Assembly (NCBI GenBank): GCA_029561455.1 | Contig: JAKQIY010000041.1 | Location: 248,001-312,000 of the forward strand | DNA from: a bacterium | Lineage (GTDB): Bacteria; Zhuqueibacterota; Zhuqueibacteria; Residuimicrobiales; Krinioviventaceae | Direction: 5' to 3' | Length of the DNA: 64,000 nt | Shown: piece after piece, positions 37,331 through 45,163 of the stretch | Layout: every line of letters starts with the position of its first letter | Numbering within the stretch: position 1 is the stretch's first letter | Notes under the pieces: model-generated | Databases searched by the model: none | What the model saw: the letters and a program-made list of their open reading frames with translations, nothing else | Told to the model about the DNA's origin: nothing | Program-made: the position numbers and the translations under genes

Positions 37331-38680
37331 TTATAATTGCGCTATTTCAATTTTGTTTTTGATTGTATCGACATGTTCACGCAATTTGTTGTCGGATTTA
37401 AGGCTTTCTTCGGTGCTGGTAATGGCATGGATCACGGTGCTGTGATCCCGACCGCCGAAATGCAAGCCTATCGTTTTGAGCGAACTTTCGGTCATCAGTT
37501 TACATAAATACATTGCCAGTTGCCGCGCCTGGACAATTTCCTTTTTTCTGGTTTTGGCGCGCAGCATATCATCGGGAAAACCGAAATACTCCGCGGTGGT
37601 TTGTTGAATGAATTCAATGCTGATAGCTTTAATTTTGGGAATACAAACATCTTTGAGCAGATTTTTGGCCAGTTCCAGGGTAATATCCTGACCGTTGAGC
37701 GAAGAATAGGCCAACAGCCGGATGAGCGCGCCTTCCAGTTCCCGTACGTTGCTGGTGACATGGGTGGCGATAAAATGATAAATTTCCATCGGCAAATCCA
37801 GGCCGTTCTCCTCGGCCTTTTTTTGCAAAATTGCCTGCCTGGTTTCCAGTTCCGGAAGCTGAATGTCGACGACCAGGCCCCACTGGAATCGGGAAATTAA
37901 TCGTTCTTCTATGCCTTTCAGCTCTTTGGGGGGTTTGTCCGAGGACAGGACTATTTGTTTGCCTTTTTGATGCAGGGTATTAAATGTATGGAAAAATTCT
38001 TCCTGGGTGCGCTCTTTGTTGCCAAAGAATTGAATGTCATCGACAATTAACAGATCGACATTACGGTAAAGACTGCTGAATTCAGTGGTTTTGTTTTTCT
38101 GGATCGAGTTGATAAAATCCATGGTAAACCGCTCGCTATCCACATAAAGCACCCGGCTGGTGTTGGTGTTGGATTTACAATAGTTGCCAATAGCCTGAAT
38201 GAGATGGGTTTTACCCAGGCCAACGCCGCCATAAACAACCAGCGGATTAAAGGTGGTTTTGCCGGGGGATTTGCTAACTGCCAAAGAAGCCGCTTTGGCA
38301 AATTTATTACAATCGCCTTCTACAAAACTGTCAAAGGTAAAACGATCGCTGAGGTTATCGTGTCCGTTTGTGCCTTTGGCCGGGGCCGGTTTCTTCATGG
38401 AGGGTAACTGCACAGCGGGAGTAGTGGAATCCATTATAACGGAATAGACCAGCTTGCAATCGTTGCCTAATACCTGGGAAACAGCATTATTGATCACTTT
38501 GCTGTAATGCTGTTCCAGCCATTCATAAAAAAACTGGCTTGGCACCTGTATTGTGAGAGAGTTCTTTTCCAGTTTGAATGGTTTGATTGGTTTGAACCAG
38601 GTTGAAAAGCTGTTGGAGTTGACATTTTCCTTGATCAGCTTTAATATTTTCTCCCAGGTTTCATAAATCTGTCCTTGCAT
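37331..38680 (-). CDS. dnaA: Chromosomal replication initiator protein DnaA
   Basis: A 449-residue initiator. N-terminal domain I (WEKILKLIKENVNSNSFSTWFKPI), a short linker, then the AAA+ core with Walker A GGVGLGKTHLIQAIGN, Walker B LLIVDDIQFF, sensor I LSSDKPPKEL and the arginine-finger region GLVVDIQLPELETR, and domain IV with the DnaA signature GLHFGGRDHSTVIHA that binds DnaA boxes. Just upstream of its start are three perfect TTATCCACA boxes, so this is the origin-linked, probably autoregulated copy. It reads away from oriC towards dnaN. Confidence 0.98.
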   Translation of the reverse strand: MQGQIYETWEKILKLIKENVNSNSFSTWFKPIKPFKLEKNSLTIQVPSQFFYEWLEQHYSKVINNAVSQVLGNDCKLVYSVIMDSTTPAVQLPSMKKPAPAKGTNGHDNLSDRFTFDSFVEGDCNKFAKAASLAVSKSPGKTTFNPLVVYGGVGLGKTHLIQAIGNYCKSNTNTSRVLYVDSERFTMDFINSIQKNKTTEFSSLYRNVDLLIVDDIQFFGNKERTQEEFFHTFNTLHQKGKQIVLSSDKPPKELKGIEERLISRFQWGLVVDIQLPELETRQAILQKKAEENGLDLPMEIYHFIATHVTSNVRELEGALIRLLAYSSLNGQDITLELAKNLLKDVCIPKIKAISIEFIQQTTAEYFGFPDDMLRAKTRKKEIVQARQLAMYLCKLMTESSLKTIGLHFGGRDHSTVIHAITSTEESLKSDNKLREHVDTIKNKIEIAQL

Positions 38681-39233
38681 ACACCATCCCGTGAATTAAT
38701 ATAATAAACGTTTCTTAATTTTTAATCTATATATAGCAGTAAAATATTTTTTATATACCAGAACAAAAGAGAAACAGGCTTTTCCACAATTTTTTCAAGT
38801 TATCCACAGGCGCGATAAAGATGTGTCATAATATGAAGATAGAAAAAACAATAATTTATTTCGTTGCATAACAAGTTATCCACATTTCCATGGTTGATGG
38901 GAAGGTCTGGGTTTTTCCGCATCAACATCGCCGTCAAGTTATCCACATGTTATTTATTGCTCCCCCATAATTAAAAATAATCAAATATGGGGGCAATATC
39001 AAGATGAAAAACACATTTTTTTATTTTATGTTGAAAATAAAAATACGGAAGAATGAAATACTGTCAAGTTAAGTTCTGTTTTATTATATAAATAAAACAG
39101 GAAATTTTAAAAATAATCAAAAAACCAGTTAAAAAAATAAACTTCTTGTAAGTATGATAAAAAAGTATTAAATTATTGTCTTTGTATTTTAAAAATATGT
39201 TCACCTGTCATTATTATTGAAATAGAGAAACTT
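38681..39233. other. oriC: Chromosomal replication origin (oriC) between dnaA and EF-G genes
   Basis: 553 gene-free bases between divergent dnaA and fusA-like genes. Three perfect DnaA boxes TTATCCACA lie in the same orientation at 38800-38808, 38876-38884 and 38939-38947, each preceded by CAAG; a near match TTTTCCACA is at 38780-38788. To the right, a hairpin CCCCCATA/TATGGGGG with an AT-only loop but for one C (38962-38993) is followed by about 200 bp of very AT-rich DNA (the likely unwinding element) and a second hairpin CTGTTTTATT/AATAAAACAG (39076-39100). The order boxes-hairpin-AT tract suggests melting on the EF-G side. Experimental proof is lacking. Confidence 0.88.
38800..38947 (+). 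promoter_or_regulatory. Three direct-repeat DnaA boxes
   Basis: Identical 13-base CAAGTTATCCACA repeats starting at 38796, 38872 and 38935, i.e. spaced 76 and 63 bases. All face the same way. They could also autoregulate dnaA, which starts about 120 bp to the left. Confidence 0.9.
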
Positions 39234-41318
39234 ATGATCAAAGATCTTGAAAAGATGCGCAATATCGGTATCAGCGCACATATTGATTCCGGTAAAACAA
39301 CCCTGACGGAAAGAATTTTATTCTTTACCAATAAAATACATGCCATTCATGAAGTGCGCGGCAAGGATGGCGTTGGCGCCACCATGGATTCCATGGAACT
39401 CGAACGGGAACGCGGGATCACTATTTCTTCCGCATCAACCAATGTGGAATGGAAAAAACATTCGATAAATATCATCGATACACCCGGACATGTGGATTTT
39501 ACCGTTGAAGTAGAACGATCATTGCGGGTTCTGGATGGCGCTATTCTGGTGCTTTGTTCCGTTGGCGGTGTACAGTCCCAATCAATAACCGTTGACCGGC
39601 AAATGACCCGATACAAAGTACCCAGAATTGCTTTTGTAAACAAGTGTGACCGGATGGGCGCTGATCCCGAAAAAGTTACCCGGCAGTTACGTGACAAATT
39701 GAATCATAATGCGGTTTTAATGCAATACCCCATCGGCCTTGAAGATAAGCATGAAGGCGTAATCGACCTTATCCGGATGAAAGCTTATTATTTTGAAGGC
39801 CACGACGGGATGACCGTGCGTGAAGCGGAAATACCGGAATCCTTACTGGAAAAAGCCAAAGTAAAGCGCGATATTATGCTGGATACGGTGTCCATGTTCA
39901 GCGATGACTTGATGGAAGCCTACCTGGAAGATCGGGTAACACCGGAATTAATCTATCCGGCTGTACGCAAAGGCACCCTGGCTTTGGAATTGACCCCGGT
40001 GTTTCTCGGTTCAGCCTTTAAGAACAAAGGGGTTCAACTTTTGCTGGATGCGGTGGTTCAATACCTGCCTTCTCCCACAGAAGTAACCAATAGCGCTCTT
40101 GATTTGAGTAACAATGAAGAACAGGTGCAATTAACGGCAACAGTCGACCTGCCTCTGGTTTTGCTGGCGTTCAAGCTGGATGATACCCGTTTTGGGCAAT
40201 TGACTTATGTGCGGATTTACCAGGGCTGTTTAAAAAAGGGCGATGAACTGATCAACCGGCGTAACGGTCGTAAAGTACGGGTTGGCCGCCTCATTCGTAT
40301 GCACGCGGATGAAATGGAAGATATAACCGATGCCGGCCCCGGCGATATAGTTGCCATGTTCGGCATAGATTGCGCCTCGGGTGATACATTTACTTCACCG
40401 GATGTCAATTATTCAATGACGTCGATGTATGTGCCGACGCCGGTAATTTCGCTTTCGATTGTGCCCAAAGATAATAAATCGCTGGAAAATATGAGCAAGG
40501 CAATCAACCGGTTCTGCAAGGAAGACCCTACATTTCAGTCCTTTGTCGACCCGGAAACCAATGATACAATTATCCGCGGCATGGGCGAGCTGCACCTGGA
40601 TGTGTATATTGAACGTATGCGCCGTGAGTACAATGTGGAGCTGGTAACCGGCCCGCCGCAGGTAGCATACCGAGAAAGTATCATGCAGCCCGGAACCTTT
40701 AATTATACACATAGAAAGCAGACCGGCGGCGCCGGCCAGTATGCGCGGGTTGCGGGGAGTATGGAGCCCTGCCATGAGAGCACTTTTGAGTTTGTCGATG
40801 ATATTAAAGGTGGAGTGATACCAAACGAGTATATCCCTTCGTGTAAAAAGGGATTTGAAATAGCTATGGAAAAAGGCCCGCTGACCGGTTTCCCGATTGT
40901 GAATATTAAAATGACGATCAACGACGGGGCTTATCACCCGGTCGATTCATCCGATATGGCGTTTCAAACGGCGGGATTATCAGCATTTCGTGAAGTGTAT
41001 TTAAAATGTAAACCCATGATTTTGGAACCCATAATGCGCGTGGGAGTGGAGAGCCCCTCCGAGTATCAAGGCGCAATATTAGGCACGATCAACCAACGGC
41101 GTGGAATTATCCACAGCGCCACCGAAGACGGCAGTTTTACTGTGATTGAAGCAGAGGTGCCGCTGGCGGAAATGTTCGGTTATTCAACGGTTTTACGTTC
41201 TTCCACCCAGGGCAAGGCGGAATTTACCATGGAATTTTCCCGCTATTCCAAAGTACCGGAATCCCTTGCTGAAGAATTGAAAAAACAATTTGCTGAAAAG
41301 CAGAAAAAACTGAGATAA
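39234..41318 (+). CDS. fusA: Elongation factor G, spdEFG1/mitochondrial EFG1-like type
   Basis: A 694-residue translational GTPase that moves tRNA-mRNA on the ribosome. G1 is AHIDSGKTT, switch regions include [23 protein letters not shown]3 DTPGH and G4 NKCD. The AHIDSGKTT (not AHIDAGKTT) and [16 protein letters not shown] sequences are the form I recall from spirochete/planctomycete/deltaproteobacterial EF-G1 and mitochondrial EFG1, which specialise in translocation and leave ribosome recycling to a partner EF-G2. Domains II-V follow, with [10 protein letters not shown] and a C-terminal [21 protein letters not shown]. It stands alone to the right of oriC, not in a str operon. A gene symbol other than fusA may be preferred. 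Confidence 0.93.
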   Translation: MIKDLEKMRNIGISAHIDSGKTTLTERILFFTNKIHAIHEVRGKDGVGATMDSMELERERGITISSASTNVEWKKHSINIIDTPGHVDFTVEVERSLRVLDGAILVLCSVGGVQSQSITVDRQMTRYKVPRIAFVNKCDRMGADPEKVTRQLRDKLNHNAVLMQYPIGLEDKHEGVIDLIRMKAYYFEGHDGMTVREAEIPESLLEKAKVKRDIMLDTVSMFSDDLMEAYLEDRVTPELIYPAVRKGTLALELTPVFLGSAFKNKGVQLLLDAVVQYLPSPTEVTNSALDLSNNEEQVQLTATVDLPLVLLAFKLDDTRFGQLTYVRIYQGCLKKGDELINRRNGRKVRVGRLIRMHADEMEDITDAGPGDIVAMFGIDCASGDTFTSPDVNYSMTSMYVPTPVISLSIVPKDNKSLENMSKAINRFCKEDPTFQSFVDPETNDTIIRGMGELHLDVYIERMRREYNVELVTGPPQVAYRESIMQPGTFNYTHRKQTGGAGQYARVAGSMEPCHESTFEFVDDIKGGVIPNEYIPSCKKGFEIAMEKGPLTGFPIVNIKMTINDGAYHPVDSSDMAFQTAGLSAFREVYLKCKPMILEPIMRVGVESPSEYQGAILGTINQRRGIIHSATEDGSFTVIEAEVPLAEMFGYSTVLRSSTQGKAEFTMEFSRYSKVPESLAEELKKQFAEKQKKLR

Positions 41319-41408
41319 ACAGTTGTTTTTTGTCTTTTGCAGGATTATATTTGCAATAGACCGGAGCGAACAGGAACCGGTATCAATATAGAACTGGTAG
41401 TGAAAAAA

Positions 41409-41426
41409 ACCTGTTATTTAACAGGT
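41409..41426 (-). terminator. Terminator-like hairpin on the minus strand, without an obvious gene to end
   Basis: ACCTGTT/AACAGGT with a 4-base loop, followed on the minus strand by TTTTTTT. It lies between two plus-strand genes, so it may stop antisense transcription towards the EF-G gene or oriC, or be fortuitous. Confidence 0.35.
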
Positions 41427-41513
41427 GATGAGGAAAAGGTAAAAAGCGGTTCGGGTGTTACCCGGTAACCGGTACAGGAAAAGAGAGTATTCAACAGATT
41501 ATGAGGCATGTGC

Positions 41514-42224
41514 ATGCAAAAAGCAGAATTAATTAAAAAAAGTCCGATACGTGTGCTGGAGAGCGGTATAAATGGTGGATTGGGAAAAGGGAATCTGGGC
41601 GTTTTTACAGCGCGCAAAGGCGTTGGAAAAACCGCCAGCCTGGTGCATATCGCCACCGACACAATGCTGCAGGAACGTAAAGTATTGCATATTTCTTTTG
41701 CCGATGATCCCCAACATTTGGAAAACTGGTACAAACAGGTTTTTCTGGAATTGGCCAAACAATATAAATTGATAGACTCAAAAAGTGTATATGACGCTTT
41801 GCTGACCCAAAGGCTGATTTTGCATTTCAAGAAAAAGGATATTACATTTACCCAGATACGCGAAAATTATAAGCAGATAACACAAAGCACTTCTTTTACA
41901 CCGCAGACAATTTTTGTCGACGGTTTTCCCTTTGAAAATGCCGAACCCGCCCAGTTACAGGAATGGAAACAATTTGCCGCCGAGGCGCAAGTGGAAATTT
42001 GGTTTTCGGCGACCCTGCACCGCGAGGATCTGCAGCTTGATGAAAAGGATGTGCCGGCCCCGGTAAATAAATTTTATGAGCTGTGGTCGGTGATCATTAT
42101 GCTGAGCCCCAAAGAAGATTTTATTGATTTTAATTTGCTTAAAGCGCATAACACCGGAAAACCGGAGCGGTTACGCCTTAAACTCGATCCGCAGACTATG
42201 CTGATCGCCAATAATCGTGTTTGA
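41514..42224 (+). CDS. RecA-fold P-loop ATPase of unknown function
   Basis: About 236 residues, cytoplasmic, no signal or TM helix. The sequence GGLGKGNLGVFTARKGVGKTASLVHIA combines a RecA/DnaB/KaiC-like entry with a Walker A (RKGVGKTA); IFVDGFPF near residue 140 looks like Walker B with one acidic residue, and VLHISFADDP resembles strand 2 of RecA folds. The C-terminal KEDFIDFNLLKAHNTGKPERLRLKLDPQTM ends like DnaB/KaiC cores. I know similar single-domain proteins only as conserved hypotheticals. The ATG at 41514 is chosen over 41508 because GAGG lies seven bases ahead. It follows the EF-G gene by about 195 bp in the same direction. No function is assigned. Confidence 0.6.
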   Translation: MQKAELIKKSPIRVLESGINGGLGKGNLGVFTARKGVGKTASLVHIATDTMLQERKVLHISFADDPQHLENWYKQVFLELAKQYKLIDSKSVYDALLTQRLILHFKKKDITFTQIRENYKQITQSTSFTPQTIFVDGFPFENAEPAQLQEWKQFAAEAQVEIWFSATLHREDLQLDEKDVPAPVNKFYELWSVIIMLSPKEDFIDFNLLKAHNTGKPERLRLKLDPQTMLIANNRV

Positions 42225-42774
42225 TAATAGCGATGCAGTAATTTTTATGGGGAAGGGCATCCGGAAACGGAACGAGTGTGGGGGCAAAATTTTTACATTT
42301 TATTAATTCCGGGTGTATTTTTTCAAGCCCACCAGTGGGAATGATTTTTTCAAAAATATCAGTGGAGTCCACCTGGGGTACGGGACTGCTATAGAGAAAA
42401 GACTGTGATTCCGAACCTGTCCAGACATTTACTGTATTTGTGGCGAGGTGGGCTACACTTTGTTGTGTACTGACCAGAAAATGTCGCCTCGATATGTCCG
42501 TCCCACCAAACGGGACGGACTACCCGACGACCGGTTTTCCCGTCAAACCCTATCATTGCCACGATCTTCAGGTCGTGGGACAAATAAAGCAAAAACAGGG
42601 CTTTAGCCTAAACAAATATTTGACTAAAGTCAATTTTTAGTAGTTTTTATTATCCACGTCATAAATGATGTGGCAATGAATTGTTCCTCACCCCGGACGG
42701 TCAATAGCGCCGGGTTTCTCAATCCGGTCAGCCGACAGGATTGGGCGCGCACCCGCAGAAAAAATATTGTTCAA
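42225..42774. other. Gene-free region with stem-loop repeat family copy
   Basis: About 550 bp. It contains a perfect hairpin GTCCGTCCC/GGGACGGAC (42496-42504 with 42512-42520), a second hairpin CCACGA/TCGTGG (42559-42578) holding CTTCAGG, then GGGCTTTAGCC and AACAAATATTTGACT (42611-42625). The CTTCAGG, GGCTTTAGCC and AACAAATA-TTGACT blocks recur in the same order at 50.8-51.2 kb. No coding region is convincing. Confidence 0.5.
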
Positions 42775-42798
42775 AACAAGGGGCAAAAGCCCCTTGTT
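42775..42798 (-). terminator. Terminator-like palindrome after the acetylesterase gene
   Basis: A 10-bp perfect stem AACAAGGGGC/GCCCCTTGTT with a 4-base loop, 37 bases 3' of the minus-strand hydrolase gene. It shares the AACAAGGGG stem with the palindrome at 9319-9350. Confidence 0.55.
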
Positions 42799-42835
42799 CC
42801 AGGGTAAGAAATCCCGGCGCGCTTTGTTCAAGCTA

Positions 42836-43744
42836 TTAAAACTTTTGTTGCAAAACAAACAGCTTTTCGGCAAATTCCTTGCCCATATCGATATAGCCCT
42901 GGGCGTTATAATGATAGGGATCGGAATAACCGTAATTATCCGTGCCGGTTGCCAGTGCGGCATAGCCGTCGTGCGCTACATAATCGGCCTGGCACTGGCG
43001 GACAATATCGCAGTACTTCCACACGTTTCTGCCGTTCTTGCCGGAATCGGAAATGCGGCCGATGATGACCGGCAGGTCATCCCGGCGCAGGGCCGCGCGG
43101 ATCAAGTCCATCAGGCGTTTTAAATGTGCTTCATAACGCCGGGCAATTTCTTCCGAAAAGGCCGAGTCGCTTTCACCCTGCATCCACAATATACCGGCCG
43201 GGATCAGGGTATCGGTTTCGCCATCGCCGTCAATATCGGCAACGGCAAAAGCGTTGCGCAGGGTCGCTAAAAAGTGGTCATACTGGTTAATACCGCCTTT
43301 TTGCCGATAGTCCGGTTCCCAGCAGCCCCATTGTCCTGTTGCCAGAGAATCGATCGACGAGCCGCCGCGGGCGTATTTGATGATCGCGATATTGGCCGTA
43401 GAATCCAGTTCCAGCATCCGCCGTGCGAAAGAGAGCTCCAGGCCGATTTTGTTGCCATATTTGTTGGTTACACCATCGGAGCGAAAGCCGCCGCCGTGCC
43501 CCGGTTTTAATTCCGTCCACAGTCCCCGGCCGTCAACCGGCGTGCCATCCAGACCGGTGTTGCCCTGATAGATCATCACCCCTTTGACGGGGCCCTGCAA
43601 CTCTGCCGGCAAGTCGGCAATCCGCCCCTGGCCTTCGGCATTGGACTGCCCGCCGAGATAGTAGACCTTGTAGGTCTTGGCCGATAGAGTAATGAATGAT
43701 GACAATAAAAAGACCAACAACAGCACAAATATTTTTTTACACAC
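42836..43744 (-). CDS. Secreted sialate O-acetylesterase-domain (SASA/CE6-like) hydrolase
   Basis: A 302-residue exported SGNH-type esterase. A signal peptide (KKIFVLLLVFLLSSFITLSA) precedes the SASA-domain block I YYLGGQSNAEG with nucleophile Ser34, block III WMQGESD and the C-terminal dyad DPYHYNAQGY. Family members remove acetyl groups from sialic acids or from xylan (CE6). Since GH3 and GH2 glycosidases are also encoded in this window and no sialidase is seen, acetyl-xylan or another plant glycan is the more likely substrate, but this is inference. Terminator-like palindrome lies downstream. Confidence 0.85.
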   Translation of the reverse strand: MCKKIFVLLLVFLLSSFITLSAKTYKVYYLGGQSNAEGQGRIADLPAELQGPVKGVMIYQGNTGLDGTPVDGRGLWTELKPGHGGGFRSDGVTNKYGNKIGLELSFARRMLELDSTANIAIIKYARGGSSIDSLATGQWGCWEPDYRQKGGINQYDHFLATLRNAFAVADIDGDGETDTLIPAGILWMQGESDSAFSEEIARRYEAHLKRLMDLIRAALRRDDLPVIIGRISDSGKNGRNVWKYCDIVRQCQADYVAHDGYAALATGTDNYGYSDPYHYNAQGYIDMGKEFAEKLFVLQQKF

Positions 43745-43927
43745 AACCGCCTCCTGTTTTTAAATTATAAAAGATACTGACCCCTAACTGACAACCAAAG
43801 TGCATAACGACAACCCCGGCGTTCCTGACCACAATTCTGTTTTACTGGGCAGGGATTTTTTATACTCTTATATCCTGCGAGGTTTTGTTTTCACTCTATT
43901 AAAACATCCCCGGAGAGTGTTGCCATC

Positions 43928-43962
43928 GGCAAGCCGACAGTGTGATGAACCGTCGGCCTGCC
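43928..43962. terminator. Hairpin after the sorting-domain secreted protein gene
   Basis: An 11-bp stem with one mismatch (GGCAAGCCGAC/GTCGGCCTGCC) and a 13-base loop, 13 bases beyond the minus-strand stop codon. No T-run follows, so a rho-independent role is uncertain. Confidence 0.4.
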
Positions 43963-43975
43963 GGATTATTGCTTT

Positions 43976-45136
43976 TTATCGCAGTAAAACTACTTTATTG
44001 ACTTTGGTAACCGAACCCGCTTTAAAGATAACCAGGTAAGCGCCGCTGGCAATTTTATTGCCGGCGTCATTAACGCCGTTCCAGCGAATATCCCATGAAC
44101 CTGCCTGGACCTTTTGGCCGTCAATCAATGTTGCCACGGTACGGCCAAGAATATCAACGATAAACAGGTCGACAGTAGCATCCTGGGCCAAATCGTACCT
44201 TATCGTAGTTTCGGGATTGAATGGATTTGGATAGGACGGCAGCAAATCCGTAGTTTTGGGGATAACCACATTTACCCTTACAACAGCGCTCTGTTTTAAT
44301 GATTTTACACCTTGTTTGTTTACATCATACAAACGATAGGTATAAGTTTTATCGGACTGGACGTAGCTGTCTGTATAGGAATAATTCTGCCGCACGGTTG
44401 TGTTGCCCTTGCCTTTCAAAGCGTCATCGGTTTTATAGCTGGCTGCCACAACCCAGGAATTATTCCCTTCCACCTGTTTTTCAAGGATATAACCAAGGTT
44501 ATCGGTTTCGCTTTCTGTTGACCATTGTAACACTATACCCTGGGGTGTGCTGGTAGCGGTAAAGGAAGAGAGTTCCACCGGCAGCGAATAGTCACCGGGA
44601 TTGCTATATGTAGCAAAAGCATCAATATTGTGCTGAGCCCAGGGATCGGCAGTATCGATGCGGTTAACAATAGTATGATTTTCATCGGCAGTGCGCCATT
44701 GTAAACCGGCCGTGCCGCTAGGAGTGGTTATATTGGTGATCTTTATCTGGCCGATCAACGTACCGTTACCGCTGGTACCGATAACTTGCATACGGTCATT
44801 GAACTGAGTTTGATTGCTGAACGGCGCTTTGGAAATATTGAGAATGACCCGGTTGGTTGCCACAATACTGGCATCCATCGTATACCAGGTAAATATTCTG
44901 GATTCCGCCGTTACCATCGAAGCGTCGGGGGTTGTGAAATTACCGCTGTTAAAGGTGAGAACAAAATCGCTGTCGCCGAGGTAAATATCGGTGGTGCCGG
45001 TTCTGAGCATATAAATATCAAAAATAAAATCGGTTCCGCTCACCTGCTGGTTTTGGATGGACAGGGTAAAATCATATTCCGCGGCAAAGCAAGTTACCGC
45101 AAGCACTATTAATATCAGGAGCACTAATTTTTTCAT
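43976..45136 (-). CDS. Secreted protein with C-terminal FlgD-like/type-A sorting domain
   Basis: A 386-residue exported protein. After a signal peptide (KKLVLLILIVLAVTCFA) there is a beta-rich domain of about 160 residues with no recognised family (YDFTLSIQNQQVSGTDFIFDIYMLRTG), then a fibronectin-like segment beginning LPVELSSFTATSTPQGIVLQWSTESETDNLGY that commonly precedes sorting domains, and the C-terminal SYPNPFNPETTIRYDLAQDATVDLFIVDILGR domain. The last part suggests surface delivery by a type IX-like or related route. It begins 27 bp after the subtilase gene and probably shares its transcript. Function unknown. Confidence 0.8.
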   Translation of the reverse strand: MKKLVLLILIVLAVTCFAAEYDFTLSIQNQQVSGTDFIFDIYMLRTGTTDIYLGDSDFVLTFNSGNFTTPDASMVTAESRIFTWYTMDASIVATNRVILNISKAPFSNQTQFNDRMQVIGTSGNGTLIGQIKITNITTPSGTAGLQWRTADENHTIVNRIDTADPWAQHNIDAFATYSNPGDYSLPVELSSFTATSTPQGIVLQWSTESETDNLGYILEKQVEGNNSWVVAASYKTDDALKGKGNTTVRQNYSYTDSYVQSDKTYTYRLYDVNKQGVKSLKQSAVVRVNVVIPKTTDLLPSYPNPFNPETTIRYDLAQDATVDLFIVDILGRTVATLIDGQKVQAGSWDIRWNGVNDAGNKIASGAYLVIFKAGSVTKVNKVVLLR

Positions 45137-45163
45137 ATCTCGGTTTCCTTTGTTTATTCAGGG

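Noticed and set aside
38681-39233. Search for tRNA, rRNA or CRISPR in this and all other gene-free stretches
   Set aside because: No GGTTCGAATCC-type T-loops, rRNA core motifs or regularly spaced identical repeats were seen; the three spaced repeats here are DnaA boxes.
42225-42835. Possible small genes (66-91 codons) in the region 3' of the ATPase gene
   Set aside because: No ribosome site, composition or motif support; sequence is explained by stem-loop repeats.
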